Source: Thermoplasmatales archaeon
GTDB lineage: Archaea > Thermoplasmatota > E2 > DHVEG-1
NCBI GenBank assembly: GCA_020350825.1
Contig: CP070724.1
Location: 737,789 to 801,788 of the forward strand
DNA length: 64,000 bases
Reading direction: 5' to 3'
Each line of letters begins with the position of its first letter. Position 1 is the first letter of the stretch. Shown here one piece after another: positions 1-7,218 of this stretch. The position numbers were made by a program, and so were the translations under genes. The notes below the pieces were generated by a model that saw only the letters and a program-made list of their open reading frames with translations, was not told where the DNA came from and made no database searches.

Positions 1-1
1 T

Positions 2-370
2 TGTACGTTGTTTTTGATAACTACAGTATCTTTAACAGAAGCATCAAAGCTTAATGATGATGTAGACGTTAATATATATGCTAGTTTTTTTGGAAATGAC
101 ATTGGGTTTGGCATTACAGTAGAGATAATGAATAACAAAAGTGAGAATGTTACTGTTTTCGTTAATTTATCATTTGATTATCTTCTCAGAAATAATTGGG
201 ACTATACTTATGATTATAATTTTACCGCACCGCCAAAAATTCGTAGTGGTTCCAGAATTAACACTAGAATGAGAGGGATTAAACTCATTTCAATAACAGC
301 TGAAGCGGAAGATAAAACAATATCGAGACAGGGCATTGCTATTAGTAAACTCATGATTTTCACTGAATAA
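2..370 (+). CDS. C-terminal part of a secreted protein, cut by window edge
   Basis: The reading frame is open to the left edge, so the true start probably lies outside the window. The first residues are hydrophobic (LFLITTVSLTEA) and look like the end of a signal peptide. About 105 polar, beta-rich residues follow (VNIYASFF, ITVEIMNN, VTVFVNLSF), suggesting a small exported beta-sandwich domain. It converges with the SPLF-family gene on the minus strand. I do not recognise the family. That it is real coding sequence is supported by the plausible amino-acid composition and lack of overlap with another gene; its function is unknown. Confidence 0.55.
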   Translation, partial: CTLFLITTVSLTEASKLNDDVDVNIYASFFGNDIGFGITVEIMNNKSENVTVFVNLSFDYLLRNNWDYTYDYNFTAPPKIRSGSRINTRMRGIKLISITAEAEDKTISRQGIAISKLMIFTE

Positions 371-398
371 TTGATATTGCTAATTCATAAAAATGGTA

Positions 399-430
399 TT
401 GGTTTTTAGCCCAGAAGAATCAGCATCTAA
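399..430. repeat. Dispersed ~30-bp element, copy 1
   Basis: The core GGTTTTTAGCCCAGAAGAAT followed by CAGCATCTAA lies at the 3' end of the first SPLF-family gene and includes its stop codon (read on the minus strand). Close copies lie at 1085-1115, 3951-3982, 50766-50790, and more diverged ones at 14308-14332 and 45130-45157. Three of the four copies beside the SPLF family directly follow or overlap the stop region. Confidence 0.75.
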
Positions 431-1047
431 CGAGGAGAGTAAAGAGGTGGACAAACCACATCTGAGGTAGCAGGATAACAACCAAAAAGACTCGTAACAA
501 ATTGAAGTATAGAACCAACAAAATCTCCCCAGGTATACAAAATTTTTATTATTATATCGAGAATGTTACATCCAGGAAACCAATCACATGAAATATACCA
601 ACCAGTTTCAGGTTTTGGATTATTATTAGTGTCATAATGCTTTATATCATTTGGTTTTCTCATTATATTGTTGAGAATTTGTAATGCTTCTGAAGTTTCT
701 TTAGCATCCAACTTCTCTTGGTATTTCAGTTTAAGAACAACTCTTACAACTATCTTGCTGAATGCTCTATCACTCATTTTACTAATGATGCCAATAGCCT
801 TCTGAATCTGTTCTATTTTTTTCATTCTGCTTGAGAACTGTATATTAGTTTGCTCTCCATGTCCTAGATAATCTGTAGTTATGTCCTCTTGTCCTTGTCC
901 TATTGCTCTCTTTGTTCTGATACCAAACAATGGGGAGTTTATAGCAGAAGTAGATTTAACACTATCATATCCAACGACAGAAGTAAACGATACCAGTATA
1001 AGTATCACAACTGCTATGATACTACCAACGAGTATCTTCTTATTCAT
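427..1047 (-). CDS. SPLF-family small membrane protein, paralogue 1
   Basis: This 206-aa protein starts with a hydrophobic segment (MNKKILVGSIIAVVILILVS) that is a signal peptide or membrane anchor. It is followed by the family motif SPLFGIRTKRAIGQG at about residues 38-52, a charged helical middle (AFSKIVVRVVLKLKYQ), a CDWFPGC motif near residue 154, and a second hydrophobic stretch with several cysteines at the C-terminus. The start has a strong Shine-Dalgarno (GAGGGAAGG) nearly identical to that of the next paralogue. It is the last of three tandem minus-strand paralogues. I do not recognise the family; the topology suggests a membrane-anchored extracytoplasmic helical protein. Function unknown. 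Confidence 0.8.
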   Translation of the reverse strand: MNKKILVGSIIAVVILILVSFTSVVGYDSVKSTSAINSPLFGIRTKRAIGQGQEDITTDYLGHGEQTNIQFSSRMKKIEQIQKAIGIISKMSDRAFSKIVVRVVLKLKYQEKLDAKETSEALQILNNIMRKPNDIKHYDTNNNPKPETGWYISCDWFPGCNILDIIIKILYTWGDFVGSILQFVTSLFGCYPATSDVVCPPLYSPR

Positions 1048-1084
1048 AGCCTTCCCTCATATTTCTATATATGTTCTGATATTT

Positions 1085-1115
1085 AGGTTTTTAGCCTAGG
1101 AGAATCAGCGTCTAA
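1085..1115. repeat. Dispersed ~30-bp element, copy 2
   Basis: The core GGTTTTTAGCCTAGGAGAAT is followed by CAGCGTCTAA. As in copy 1, it overlaps the TAG stop of an SPLF-family gene (1112-1729) read on the minus strand, which points to a conserved 3' end of the duplicated unit. Confidence 0.7.
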
Positions 1116-1729
1116 ATGGCACAATCTGCAGTTTGACAGACGGGATGATAGGGGCTACAAGTAAAAAGATCAATTGTTAATGGACGTAATACAATCATTA
1201 TTATAACAAGTGTAACTACAAGAGCCAAGTTTAAAATGTTTAATACATAACATACTGCCTTCCAACGACATGAATAATATTCACTAGTTTCAGGTACGGA
1301 ACTATTCTCCCCGTCATAATACACCATAACATTTGGATTTTCCCTGATATAATGGAGAACCTGTAATATATCTGATGTATCTTTACTATTCGTCTGTCTT
1401 TGGCTTTTTATGTGAAGAATAATCCTATCAAATAAGTTACTGAATGATTTATCATCCATCGTCCTAATGATGTCTATACCCTTTTGAACCTGCTCAGCTC
1501 TATGTATTCTACCTGTTAAGTGTATATTGGTATCCTCTCCGTGTCCTAGATAATCTGTTGTTATCTCCTGTTGTCCTTGTCCTATTGCTCTATTCGTTCT
1601 GACATCAAATAAAGGAGAGTTTAGAACAGATGCAGACTTGATACTACCATAACTAACGACAGATGTAAATGATACACCAATGAGAATGGTAACTCCTATG
1701 ATACTACCAATGAGTATCTTCTTATTCAT
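1112..1729 (-). CDS. SPLF-family small membrane protein, paralogue 2
   Basis: This 205-aa paralogue of the neighbours has an N-terminal hydrophobic anchor (ILIGSIIGVTILIGVSFTSVV), the motif SPLFDVRTNRAIGQG, a helical middle with SFSNLFDRIILHIKSQ, and CRWKAVCYVLN in place of CDWFPGCN. The last 50 residues are strongly hydrophobic and end in a cysteine cluster (CSPYHPVCQTADC). The leader (ATATATGAGGGAAGGCTATG) matches that of paralogue 1, so duplication included the ribosome binding site. The conserved parts are the anchor, the SPLF motif and the AF/SF helix; the C-terminus varies. Function unknown. Confidence 0.8.
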   Translation of the reverse strand: MNKKILIGSIIGVTILIGVSFTSVVSYGSIKSASVLNSPLFDVRTNRAIGQGQQEITTDYLGHGEDTNIHLTGRIHRAEQVQKGIDIIRTMDDKSFSNLFDRIILHIKSQRQTNSKDTSDILQVLHYIRENPNVMVYYDGENSSVPETSEYYSCRWKAVCYVLNILNLALVVTLVIIMIVLRPLTIDLFTCSPYHPVCQTADCAI

Positions 1730-1754
1730 AGCCTTCCCTCATATATTTCATATA

Positions 1755-2330
1755 CTAACAACATGGCTTTCCTGCAATTGATTGGCAACTTATTAGCTCT
1801 GTAAAAAAATGAAGTATATCAGCCAAAATAAATATAATAGTTAAAATAAGATTACATCCTGGAAACCAATCACATGAGAACTTTTCAGTAGTTTCAGCTT
1901 TAGGAATATTCTTTGGGTCAAAATACTTCATATCATTTTGATTTTCTCTCAAATAATAAAGGTTCTGTAATGTTTCTGATATTTCTTTACTAGTCATTTG
2001 CTCTTGGTTTTTTAGACGGAAAATAATTCGTGCAACAAATTTACTGAATGCTTTATCATCCATATAGTTTATGATGTCTATCGCCTTTTGAGTTCTAGAT
2101 GTTTCACTTTCTCGTTTTGGAATTGATAAGACGTTTTCTACTCCCATCCCAATATAATTAGAATCAATATCTTTCCTTTCTTTTCCTATTGCTTTGCTAC
2201 TTCTAATGTTGAACAAAGGAGAAACCTTCACATCAGAACCTACGCTTCTATATCCAATTACAGAAGTGAATGATACAAGAATAAGGATTATCACAGATAA
2301 TATAGAACCTAATAGTATTTTCTTATTCAT
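1755..2330 (-). CDS. SPLF-family small membrane protein, paralogue 3
   Basis: This 191-aa member is first of the three in transcription order. It has an N-terminal anchor (ILLGSILSVIILILVSFTSVIG), SPLFNIRSSKAIGKE, a DDKAFSKFVARIIFRLKNQ helix, CDWFPGCNLILTIIFILADIL as a second membrane segment, and a short Cys-rich end (SCQSIAGKPCC). It lacks the GAGGGAAGG leader of the other two, and its stop is not followed by the dispersed 30-bp element. It lies 35 bp downstream of the secreted-protein gene 2365-3297, so the four minus-strand genes probably form one operon. Family unrecognised. Confidence 0.8.
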   Translation of the reverse strand: MNKKILLGSILSVIILILVSFTSVIGYRSVGSDVKVSPLFNIRSSKAIGKERKDIDSNYIGMGVENVLSIPKRESETSRTQKAIDIINYMDDKAFSKFVARIIFRLKNQEQMTSKEISETLQNLYYLRENQNDMKYFDPKNIPKAETTEKFSCDWFPGCNLILTIIFILADILHFFTELISCQSIAGKPCC

Positions 2331-2364
2331 ATTGATTATACACCTCTAATACCATAAATCGTCC

Positions 2365-3297
2365 TTAAGGCTGAACCTCAACTGTGAAATATTCAGATTG
2401 AGGATCTCCATGTAATTCAGGATTATAATAATAATATGGGGTGAAAGAAATTATAATCTGTTCACGACCCGTGAAATTTTCAGGAGGCATGATGAACAAA
2501 GAAACCTTTTTCACTTCTCCTATATCCAAAACTGTTTCAGGTTGGATATAAACCCACCAATCAGGAGAAGGAATATCAATAACTTCAGATTTAACCAAAG
2601 TTAAACCATTAGCCAAACTTTCCATTGTGATATTTTTTTCTACCATTTGCCCTTGTGGTATCTCTATATAATTACCCTCTGGTGTTACATCAATTACTGG
2701 CAGATAATCTGGCACAAGCGGGAACTCCTCCTCACTCTCTAAACCATGTATCCAAGTCAGAAAACCAAAACGTCCTTTTACAGAATCAGATACCCCCACT
2801 ATTTTATAATATGATATTTCAAAAGCAGGCGTCATAGGATCTAAAAAAGTAATACTGATAAATGGATTTTCTTTACTTCTCTCCCATTCTGTACTAATAT
2901 CGAAGTGTAACCTACTACCGTAAGGAAATTGAATTTCAGCACATTCAGGGACGTCTTTTATAGATAAATCAACGATATTATTACTATAAACCTTCCATAT
3001 ATATCCCCAACGTTCTATAATATGGATTATAATATCGGCGAACATACCAGAAACCTTATAGCTCACATTAAACGGAAAGAAGTATATTCCAAATGGTTTT
3101 ATCGGTTCGAGAAAATCATCTAGATTGAAATCAAACTTTAGGTGCCCTTTTAAACCAAATAAGCCAAGAGGTTCCTTTTGAATATCATCTATTGGAGCAA
3201 CCTTTGAAGTAATACCAATCGGTATACAAGAAAGCCCTATGAGTAAGAGTATAACAGCAACTACTACTCCTTTCTTGATGAGGTTATTTCTTACCAT
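2365..3297 (-). CDS. Secreted protein with N-terminal anchor (NNLIKK family)
   Basis: This 310-aa protein begins with a signal peptide or anchor (NNLIKKGVVVAVILLLIGLS). The rest is predicted extracytoplasmic, with beta-rich segments such as GQMVEKNITMESLANGLTLV and a C-terminal half reading like a COG1470-type Ig-like domain (WVYIQPETVLDIGEVKKVSLFIMPPENFTGREQ), common in archaeal surface proteins. The ATG follows a good ribosome binding site (GAGGGGGAAAG). A 35-bp promoter box upstream is shared with two other places. It heads the SPLF operon. A truncated, start-less relative lies at 46052-46386, also beside an SPLF gene, so the two families travel together. Function unknown. Confidence 0.75.
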   Translation of the reverse strand: MVRNNLIKKGVVVAVILLLIGLSCIPIGITSKVAPIDDIQKEPLGLFGLKGHLKFDFNLDDFLEPIKPFGIYFFPFNVSYKVSGMFADIIIHIIERWGYIWKVYSNNIVDLSIKDVPECAEIQFPYGSRLHFDISTEWERSKENPFISITFLDPMTPAFEISYYKIVGVSDSVKGRFGFLTWIHGLESEEEFPLVPDYLPVIDVTPEGNYIEIPQGQMVEKNITMESLANGLTLVKSEVIDIPSPDWWVYIQPETVLDIGEVKKVSLFIMPPENFTGREQIIISFTPYYYYNPELHGDPQSEYFTVEVQP

Positions 3298-3314
3298 AAC
3301 TTTCCCCCTCTATG

Positions 3315-3349
3315 TATTAATAATGCACTTCTGATATATTTGTTTATCT
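3315..3349 (-). promoter_or_regulatory. Repeated promoter box, copy A
   Basis: On the minus strand this reads as a TATA element (AAATATATC) followed by AGAAGTGCATTATTAATA, placed to start transcription just before the ribosome binding site of the 310-aa gene. The same 35 bp recurs at 3713-3747 and, slightly diverged, at 46404-46438. The conservation extends well beyond the TATA box. Confidence 0.7.
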
Positions 3350-3440
3350 GTCTCCACTATTGAATATAGCTGTACTTTATAGATATGATAAAAGGTATTT
3401 TATTATTATAAGGGGAGATACTTAATTCCCTTTTTACATT

Positions 3441-3517
3441 TTACAGTAATGGGGGGAAGGAAGGGATAACACAAGGGGATTTAAATATGAATGATTTCAT
3501 TATGAAACCCTTCCCTC
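3441..3517 (-). other. TATA-driven hairpin unit enclosing a 19-codon ORF
   Basis: On the minus strand a TATA-like AATATATGAT (around 3531-3540) precedes GAGGGAAGGG (3517-3508). That sequence can pair over 10 bp with CCCTTCCTTC (3465-3456). Within the stem lies ATG at 3500 and a 19-codon frame (MKSFIFKSPCVIPSFPPLL) ending at 3441. The purine-rich 5' strand also looks like a ribosome binding site, so pairing would hide it. It could be a leader peptide, a small RNA or a decayed gene. Confidence 0.35.
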
Positions 3518-3621
3518 TTTTCTCCACATAATCATATATTTTGGATTATTTAAATTTTACTATACGAATATGTATGTAACAGATGTAACAATAAAGTTGC
3601 TTTTTTCAGTTATAAAATGTT

Positions 3622-3710
3622 CTATTGAGGAATATTGTGAAAGGGGAAGGATTTGAGGAACGGAGGAATTAAATGAAAAATTCCAATCTCAAAACGCATA
3701 ATCCCCTTTC
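3622..3710 (-). other. TATA-driven hairpin unit enclosing a 25-codon ORF
   Basis: The promoter box at 3713-3747 would start transcription near 3710, exactly at GAAAGGGGA (3710-3702), which pairs with TCCCCTTTC (3647-3639). Nested inside are TTTGAG/CTCAAA and GGAATT/AATTCC pairs, so about 72 nt fold into one long hairpin. ATG at 3699 follows the AAGGGG ribosome-binding-like element and opens a 25-codon frame (MRFEIGIFHLIPPFLKSF...) ending at 3622. It may be a micro-protein with a self-masked ribosome binding site, or a structured RNA. Confidence 0.4.
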
Positions 3711-3712
3711 AA

Positions 3713-3747
3713 TATTAATAATGCACTTCTGATATATTTGTTTATCT
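3713..3747 (-). promoter_or_regulatory. Repeated promoter box, copy B
   Basis: This is identical over 35 bp to copy A at 3315-3349, but it drives the hairpin unit 3622-3710 rather than a recognisable gene. The TATA centre (about 3735) lies 25 bp before the first base of the terminal stem. Confidence 0.65.
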
Positions 3748-3792
3748 ATGGTTTTTCCCTCCTTATTTACATACTAGAACATAGAACGAAAA

Positions 3793-3801
3793 GTATATAA
3801 G
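3793..3801 (+). promoter_or_regulatory. TATA box of candidate ncRNA copy 1
   Basis: AGTATATAAGAG within CGAAAAGTATATAAGAG has its centre about 28 bp upstream of the first base of the ncRNA terminal stem. The same string stands at the same distance in front of the second copy at 14.4 kb. Confidence 0.6.
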
Positions 3802-3824
3802 AGAATTAATAATAGTTTTTATTA

Positions 3825-3914
3825 GAGGCGTAAGATTACTTTGGGGGACTAATTCTTATATTTCTTTCCTTTAAACCTCTCTTAATAATTAAATATGGTA
3901 TTCTCTTACGTCTC
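3825..3914 (+). ncRNA. Candidate structured ncRNA, copy 1
   Basis: GAGGCGTAAGA (3825-3835) pairs with TCTTACGTCTC (3904-3914), forming an 11-bp terminal stem that encloses about 68 nt. A second copy on the minus strand at 14350-14436 shares GAGGCGTAAGATTACTTTGGG, then ATTTCT, an AACCTC block, CTTAATA and TGGT in the same order. Its closing strand differs (CTGCGCCTCA), yet a stem is still formed by changes that restore pairing. The TATA box and its 28-bp spacing are conserved too. There is no ATG near the 5' end, so a non-coding RNA is favoured over a peptide. The sequence ACA directly follows the stem. Family unknown. Confidence 0.55.
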
Positions 3915-3950
3915 ACACCCCCATTCTTTTCTGTTTATTTACTGCCAATT

Positions 3951-3982
3951 TTGGTTTTTAGCCCAGAAGAAACAGCATCTAA
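3951..3982. repeat. Dispersed ~30-bp element, copy 3
   Basis: TTGGTTTTTAGCCCAGAAGA followed by AACAGCATCTAA lies about 20 bp beyond the stop of the SPLF-family fragment 4004-4269 (minus strand), matching the position of copies 1 and 2 relative to their genes. Confidence 0.7.
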
Positions 3983-4003
3983 AGTCGGTATTTTGACCTA
4001 CTC

Positions 4004-4269
4004 TTAACAACAATTGGTAGGATAATTAGAACAACTTATTTGACCCGAAATCCAAGCAACTATATAGACAAGTATATCGGCTAAAAGGGTCCAAATCGTA
4101 AAAATTATACATATAGGAAATCCCCAACATGTAAAATATTCTAAAGTTTCTAAAGGACTATCCTTCGTGTCGTAATATTTCATAATATTTGGATTTATTC
4201 TTATACTTTTGAAAGCTAATAATATATCTGAAGTTACTATATCATTTAACTGCCCTTGGTTTTCACAAC
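4004..4269 (-). pseudogene. 3' fragment of an SPLF-family gene
   Basis: Reading the minus strand from about 4269 gives NQGQLNDIVTSDILLAFKSI, then INPNIMKYYDTKDSPLETLE, YFTCWGFPICIIFTIWTLLA and a Cys-rich end (SCSNYPTNCC) before a TAA at 4004-4006. This aligns with the C-terminal half of the three intact paralogues (for example ENQNDMKYFDPKNIPKAETT and CDWFPGCN). The anchor and SPLF motif are missing; upstream sequence is AT-rich and has no continuation in any frame. It is a truncated fourth paralogue with its 3' repeat element retained. Confidence 0.75.
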
Positions 4270-4384
4270 TTTAATTAACATTTTTTTACTTAAAAATCAT
4301 AAAAATCAAATCGAACCAGCAAATCTGGCTTTGTATAGTTATTTTAAGGAATTGAAAAAGAAAAAAGAGGGTTGGTGAGCTACT

Positions 4385-5446
4385 TTATAATCCCAGCACA
4401 CACCTTAGTATTGGGAACATTTGTGGGTGTTGCTCAAAGAATCTTAGGAATAACAGGGTCAAGTTAAATATTCTGTTTCTTGGCATGGTGACTTCCAGAG
4501 ATGCTGTCACTATAGCACCATATTCATCCCTGAGTTTAACTTGGATAATATAATCTCCTTTTTCATCCCAGGTATGAGATGCACAAATGTCTTCTCCAGA
4601 TATATAGGGGCCCAGCCAGCTACTGTTGGTTCCATCTCCCCAATCCCAGAAAACCCAAAGCTCGTCTCCATCTGGATCTGTAGCATTGATAATACAATAG
4701 GTATGTTCTACACCTACTTTGCCTTTGGTTGGGCCATCTATAGTTGGTGTTTCAGGTGGTGAGTTATCCCTTCCATACGTTTTGAAGCACGTATCCCATG
4801 TAATGGGATCATCACGTGCTTGTCCACCGAGGTTAACCCGTGTTTCAACACTATTCGAACTGGATAATGTAGATTTGTTGCTCCATGTACTACCATCATC
4901 AATGGATATCCATGCACATCCATGGGGATAAGATGTGGAAATATTGTTGGCACCCCATCCATAAAAGTTATCAGTAATATTATCAGTATAAGAAACTATG
5001 TAATAAGTCTGACTTGTAGTAACCATTATATCGTCAAAATCAATTTCTACCCAACCAAATTCTTCAGTTGGAACTTGTGCTGGTTCTGTATTTGTTAATG
5101 TTAGATCTGACCCATTTAACTCTTCTCTTATTGCTAAGACATAAGGATGCGTCGCTGTTGAGTTTTTACCTATTAATAGTTCAACCCTTGTTAGAATTTC
5201 TTTTGTTGGTATAAATGATTGAGCGGCTTGAACATTAATTGGGTTTTCTGGTACCGGGACTTGGCCAACAGGTAGAAATGCATCTGTTGTCATTACAGCT
5301 TGGGATTGGTCTAACTCATCGCTGAGTGATGCTGTACCTGTTTTATAAACTAATAATTGGCTATTATTGTTCGCGTTTAATGCAACGGCTTCAAGTCCAT
5401 TTAGGACTAAAAATCCCACTACTAATAGTAGTAATATTTTTTTCAT
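4385..5446 (-). CDS. Secreted PKD-domain protein with conserved C-terminal tail
   Basis: This 353-aa exported protein has a signal peptide (MKKILLLLVVGFLVLNGLEA). Residues about 40-215 form a beta-rich domain starting DQSQAVMTTDAFLPVGQ, with AQSFIP and YYIVSYTDN segments, similar in style to choice-of-anchor type sandwiches. A PKD domain follows at about 230-320 (DPDGDELWVFWDWGDG, SHTWDEKGDYIIQVKLRD). The last 25 residues contain HPQMFPILRCVLGL, a tail that recurs at the end of the propeller protein at 61.4 kb and, out of frame, after the beta-helix gene at 55.5 kb. The protein is probably cell-surface. Ligand unknown. Confidence 0.8.
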   Translation of the reverse strand: MKKILLLLVVGFLVLNGLEAVALNANNNSQLLVYKTGTASLSDELDQSQAVMTTDAFLPVGQVPVPENPINVQAAQSFIPTKEILTRVELLIGKNSTATHPYVLAIREELNGSDLTLTNTEPAQVPTEEFGWVEIDFDDIMVTTSQTYYIVSYTDNITDNFYGWGANNISTSYPHGCAWISIDDGSTWSNKSTLSSSNSVETRVNLGGQARDDPITWDTCFKTYGRDNSPPETPTIDGPTKGKVGVEHTYCIINATDPDGDELWVFWDWGDGTNSSWLGPYISGEDICASHTWDEKGDYIIQVKLRDEYGAIVTASLEVTMPRNRIFNLTLLFLRFFEQHPQMFPILRCVLGL

Positions 5447-5600
5447 ATTTTATTACCTCCCTTTATATTCTTATATACGGTGTAGTATATAAATACTACT
5501 CTTTATTACCTTTATATCTTCTAGCTTATAAATAGCAGTAATTATATTAAGGAATTAAAAAAGTAACTATATTTGTCATTATTATTCATATGACATAAAT

Positions 5601-6272
5601 TTATATTCGCTTGAAACCTCTTTGAAAAAATTGTTTAAGTGATATAAGCATGCGGTCACGTCTATAATCAACTGGCATGGCATTTCCCTCACCCCATGTT
5701 TTTTTCTTGTTTATTTCTGAAAGAATAGTATCAATAGTTATATCGGTTGAATCCACAGTTGTGTAAGCATATCCCACATACAACAGATCATGTGAGTCAC
5801 TACCTCCAGTGCCGCCAAGGTCGAATTCTTTTGCTACCTGTGCTGTTTTTATATTAGTCTTTGGAAGGCTACAGCTGTTATATACTTCTATTGCTGGTAT
5901 TTTTGAATAATTTTTTTTAAGTTTTTCCTTTTTGATACCTGACATATTTCTAAAAAGATGGGGGGCTACCGGTATACCGCCTACATCAATAATTATTTCA
6001 ACAGTCTCCTCAACAGAAAGATCTTTAGGAATATCTTCTTTTACATTTAGGCCCAGCATGTGTCCGTCTGCAGTTGATATTTCTATACCTGGAATAACAA
6101 TGAAATCTTTGGGTGCAACTTTTAATGCTTTAAGACCACCTTCAACGGTATTATGATCAGTAATAGCCATTCCATGAAGTCCTTCCTTCTTTAGTGATTT
6201 AATTATATCTCGAGGACTTCCTATGCCATCATCTGAATATTGTGAATGAATATGTAAATCCAATTTTAACAT
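5601..6272 (-). CDS. PHP-domain phosphoesterase family protein
   Basis: This 223-aa protein has the metal-binding pattern of PHP hydrolases: HIH at residues 7-9, SDDG, ITDHNTVEG near residue 38, IPGIEIS, APHLF and GGSDSHDL near residue 157. Its length fits stand-alone archaeal PHP proteins. Many family members cleave phosphomonoesters or nucleoside phosphates, but the substrate cannot be read from the sequence. It is probably cytoplasmic, as no signal peptide is visible. It stands alone on the minus strand between a secreted PKD protein and a membrane protein. Confidence 0.85.
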   Translation of the reverse strand: MLKLDLHIHSQYSDDGIGSPRDIIKSLKKEGLHGMAITDHNTVEGGLKALKVAPKDFIVIPGIEISTADGHMLGLNVKEDIPKDLSVEETVEIIIDVGGIPVAPHLFRNMSGIKKEKLKKNYSKIPAIEVYNSCSLPKTNIKTAQVAKEFDLGGTGGSDSHDLLYVGYAYTTVDSTDITIDTILSEINKKKTWGEGNAMPVDYRRDRMLISLKQFFQRGFKRI

Positions 6273-6369
6273 GGTTTAAACGCTCGGTTGAAATTGGTAG
6301 ATAGATTCTGTATTAGAAATTTACGGTTAATAAATCGTAGTATAGTTAGATAACATTCTAAAAAAGCTA

Positions 6370-6873
6370 TTATACTGTAAAAACAGCAATCCAAACAATA
6401 ATGTTTATCAATAATGCAATAAGACCCATACGAATACTATTAATCCAACTTAATCTGAGTAAATACTTAGAAACAAGCACAAATGATAGGAAAATAAATA
6501 ACAAAGCGATCATTAATCCCCCAATCCATGATCCTAATAACAATTCAGAGATTAAACCTAATAAACTAATTATAAATACTGACATAAGTAACGTCGTTTT
6601 AGGAAAATCAAATACATATTTGATTGTGACCAGATTATAATGATATAACAGATATATTCCCCCATATATGATTAAAATATTTATTAAAAAATCCATAATG
6701 AATACAATTGCAATCCACGCAATATTTAAACTACTCACACTAATTGAATCATAATAAACTGGTTCAGGATCTGGATAAACTGGAATTGGGTTTCCTGCTG
6801 ACATTGTTACAAAAAAAAATGGTAAAAATAGAATCAATGAAACTGATAAAACAAATCTAGTATAGTCTTTCAT
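6370..6873 (-). CDS. Polytopic membrane protein, unknown
   Basis: This 167-aa protein has an N-terminal signal-like segment (FVLSVSLILFLPFFFVTMSA), a short proline-rich extracytoplasmic piece (NPIPVYPDPEPVYYDS), and about four further membrane helices. A small basic loop (KYVFDFPKTTLL) separates helices. I recognise no catalytic or transport motif. It is monocistronic on the minus strand. The hydrophobicity pattern is consistent along its length, supporting a real gene. Confidence 0.6.
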   Translation of the reverse strand: MKDYTRFVLSVSLILFLPFFFVTMSAGNPIPVYPDPEPVYYDSISVSSLNIAWIAIVFIMDFLINILIIYGGIYLLYHYNLVTIKYVFDFPKTTLLMSVFIISLLGLISELLLGSWIGGLMIALLFIFLSFVLVSKYLLRLSWINSIRMGLIALLINIIVWIAVFTV

Positions 6874-7003
6874 ATTTTGTTAAACGAAGTTCATTATATA
6901 AAATACAGGGTAATTTGTTATAATAAAATGATTAAATCCTTAAAAATAAAAAAGAAAGTGTTATATAATGGAATTTTATTGCACCGCTTGGGAGAGGCGA
7001 ATT

Positions 7004-7108
7004 ATGTTGAACAATAAGAACAGGCATCTTAACAACCATTATTTTGGGGAGTTAGAACTAGTCGATAAAGAGTTGTTTTTTATTTCAGCAAATAGACGAG
7101 ATAATTAG
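7004..7108 (+). CDS. Possible 34-aa small protein
   Basis: In the 344-bp gap 6874-7218 an ATG at 7004 follows GGGAGAGG at suitable spacing and opens MLNNKNRHLNNHYFGELELV followed by 14 more residues. An in-frame ATG at 6968 would give 46 aa but has no ribosome binding site. There is a TATA-like stretch (GTTATATAA) upstream. Nothing else is visible in this gap. The evidence is only the ribosome binding site and composition. Confidence 0.3.
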   Translation: MLNNKNRHLNNHYFGELELVDKELFFISANRRDN

Positions 7109-7218
7109 TATATATTACTGTTTTAAAATCACAGTAAGTAACCTATTTAAATAATAAAATGACGTTGTCAACTCTCATAATACAACAGATAAAAAATATT
7201 TTAGATTATTGAGGTATA

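Noticed and set aside
3825..3920. Assignment of the candidate ncRNA to the H/ACA class because ACA follows the stem.
   Set aside because: The second copy has ACA several bases away, and no pseudouridylation pocket or K-turn could be made out.
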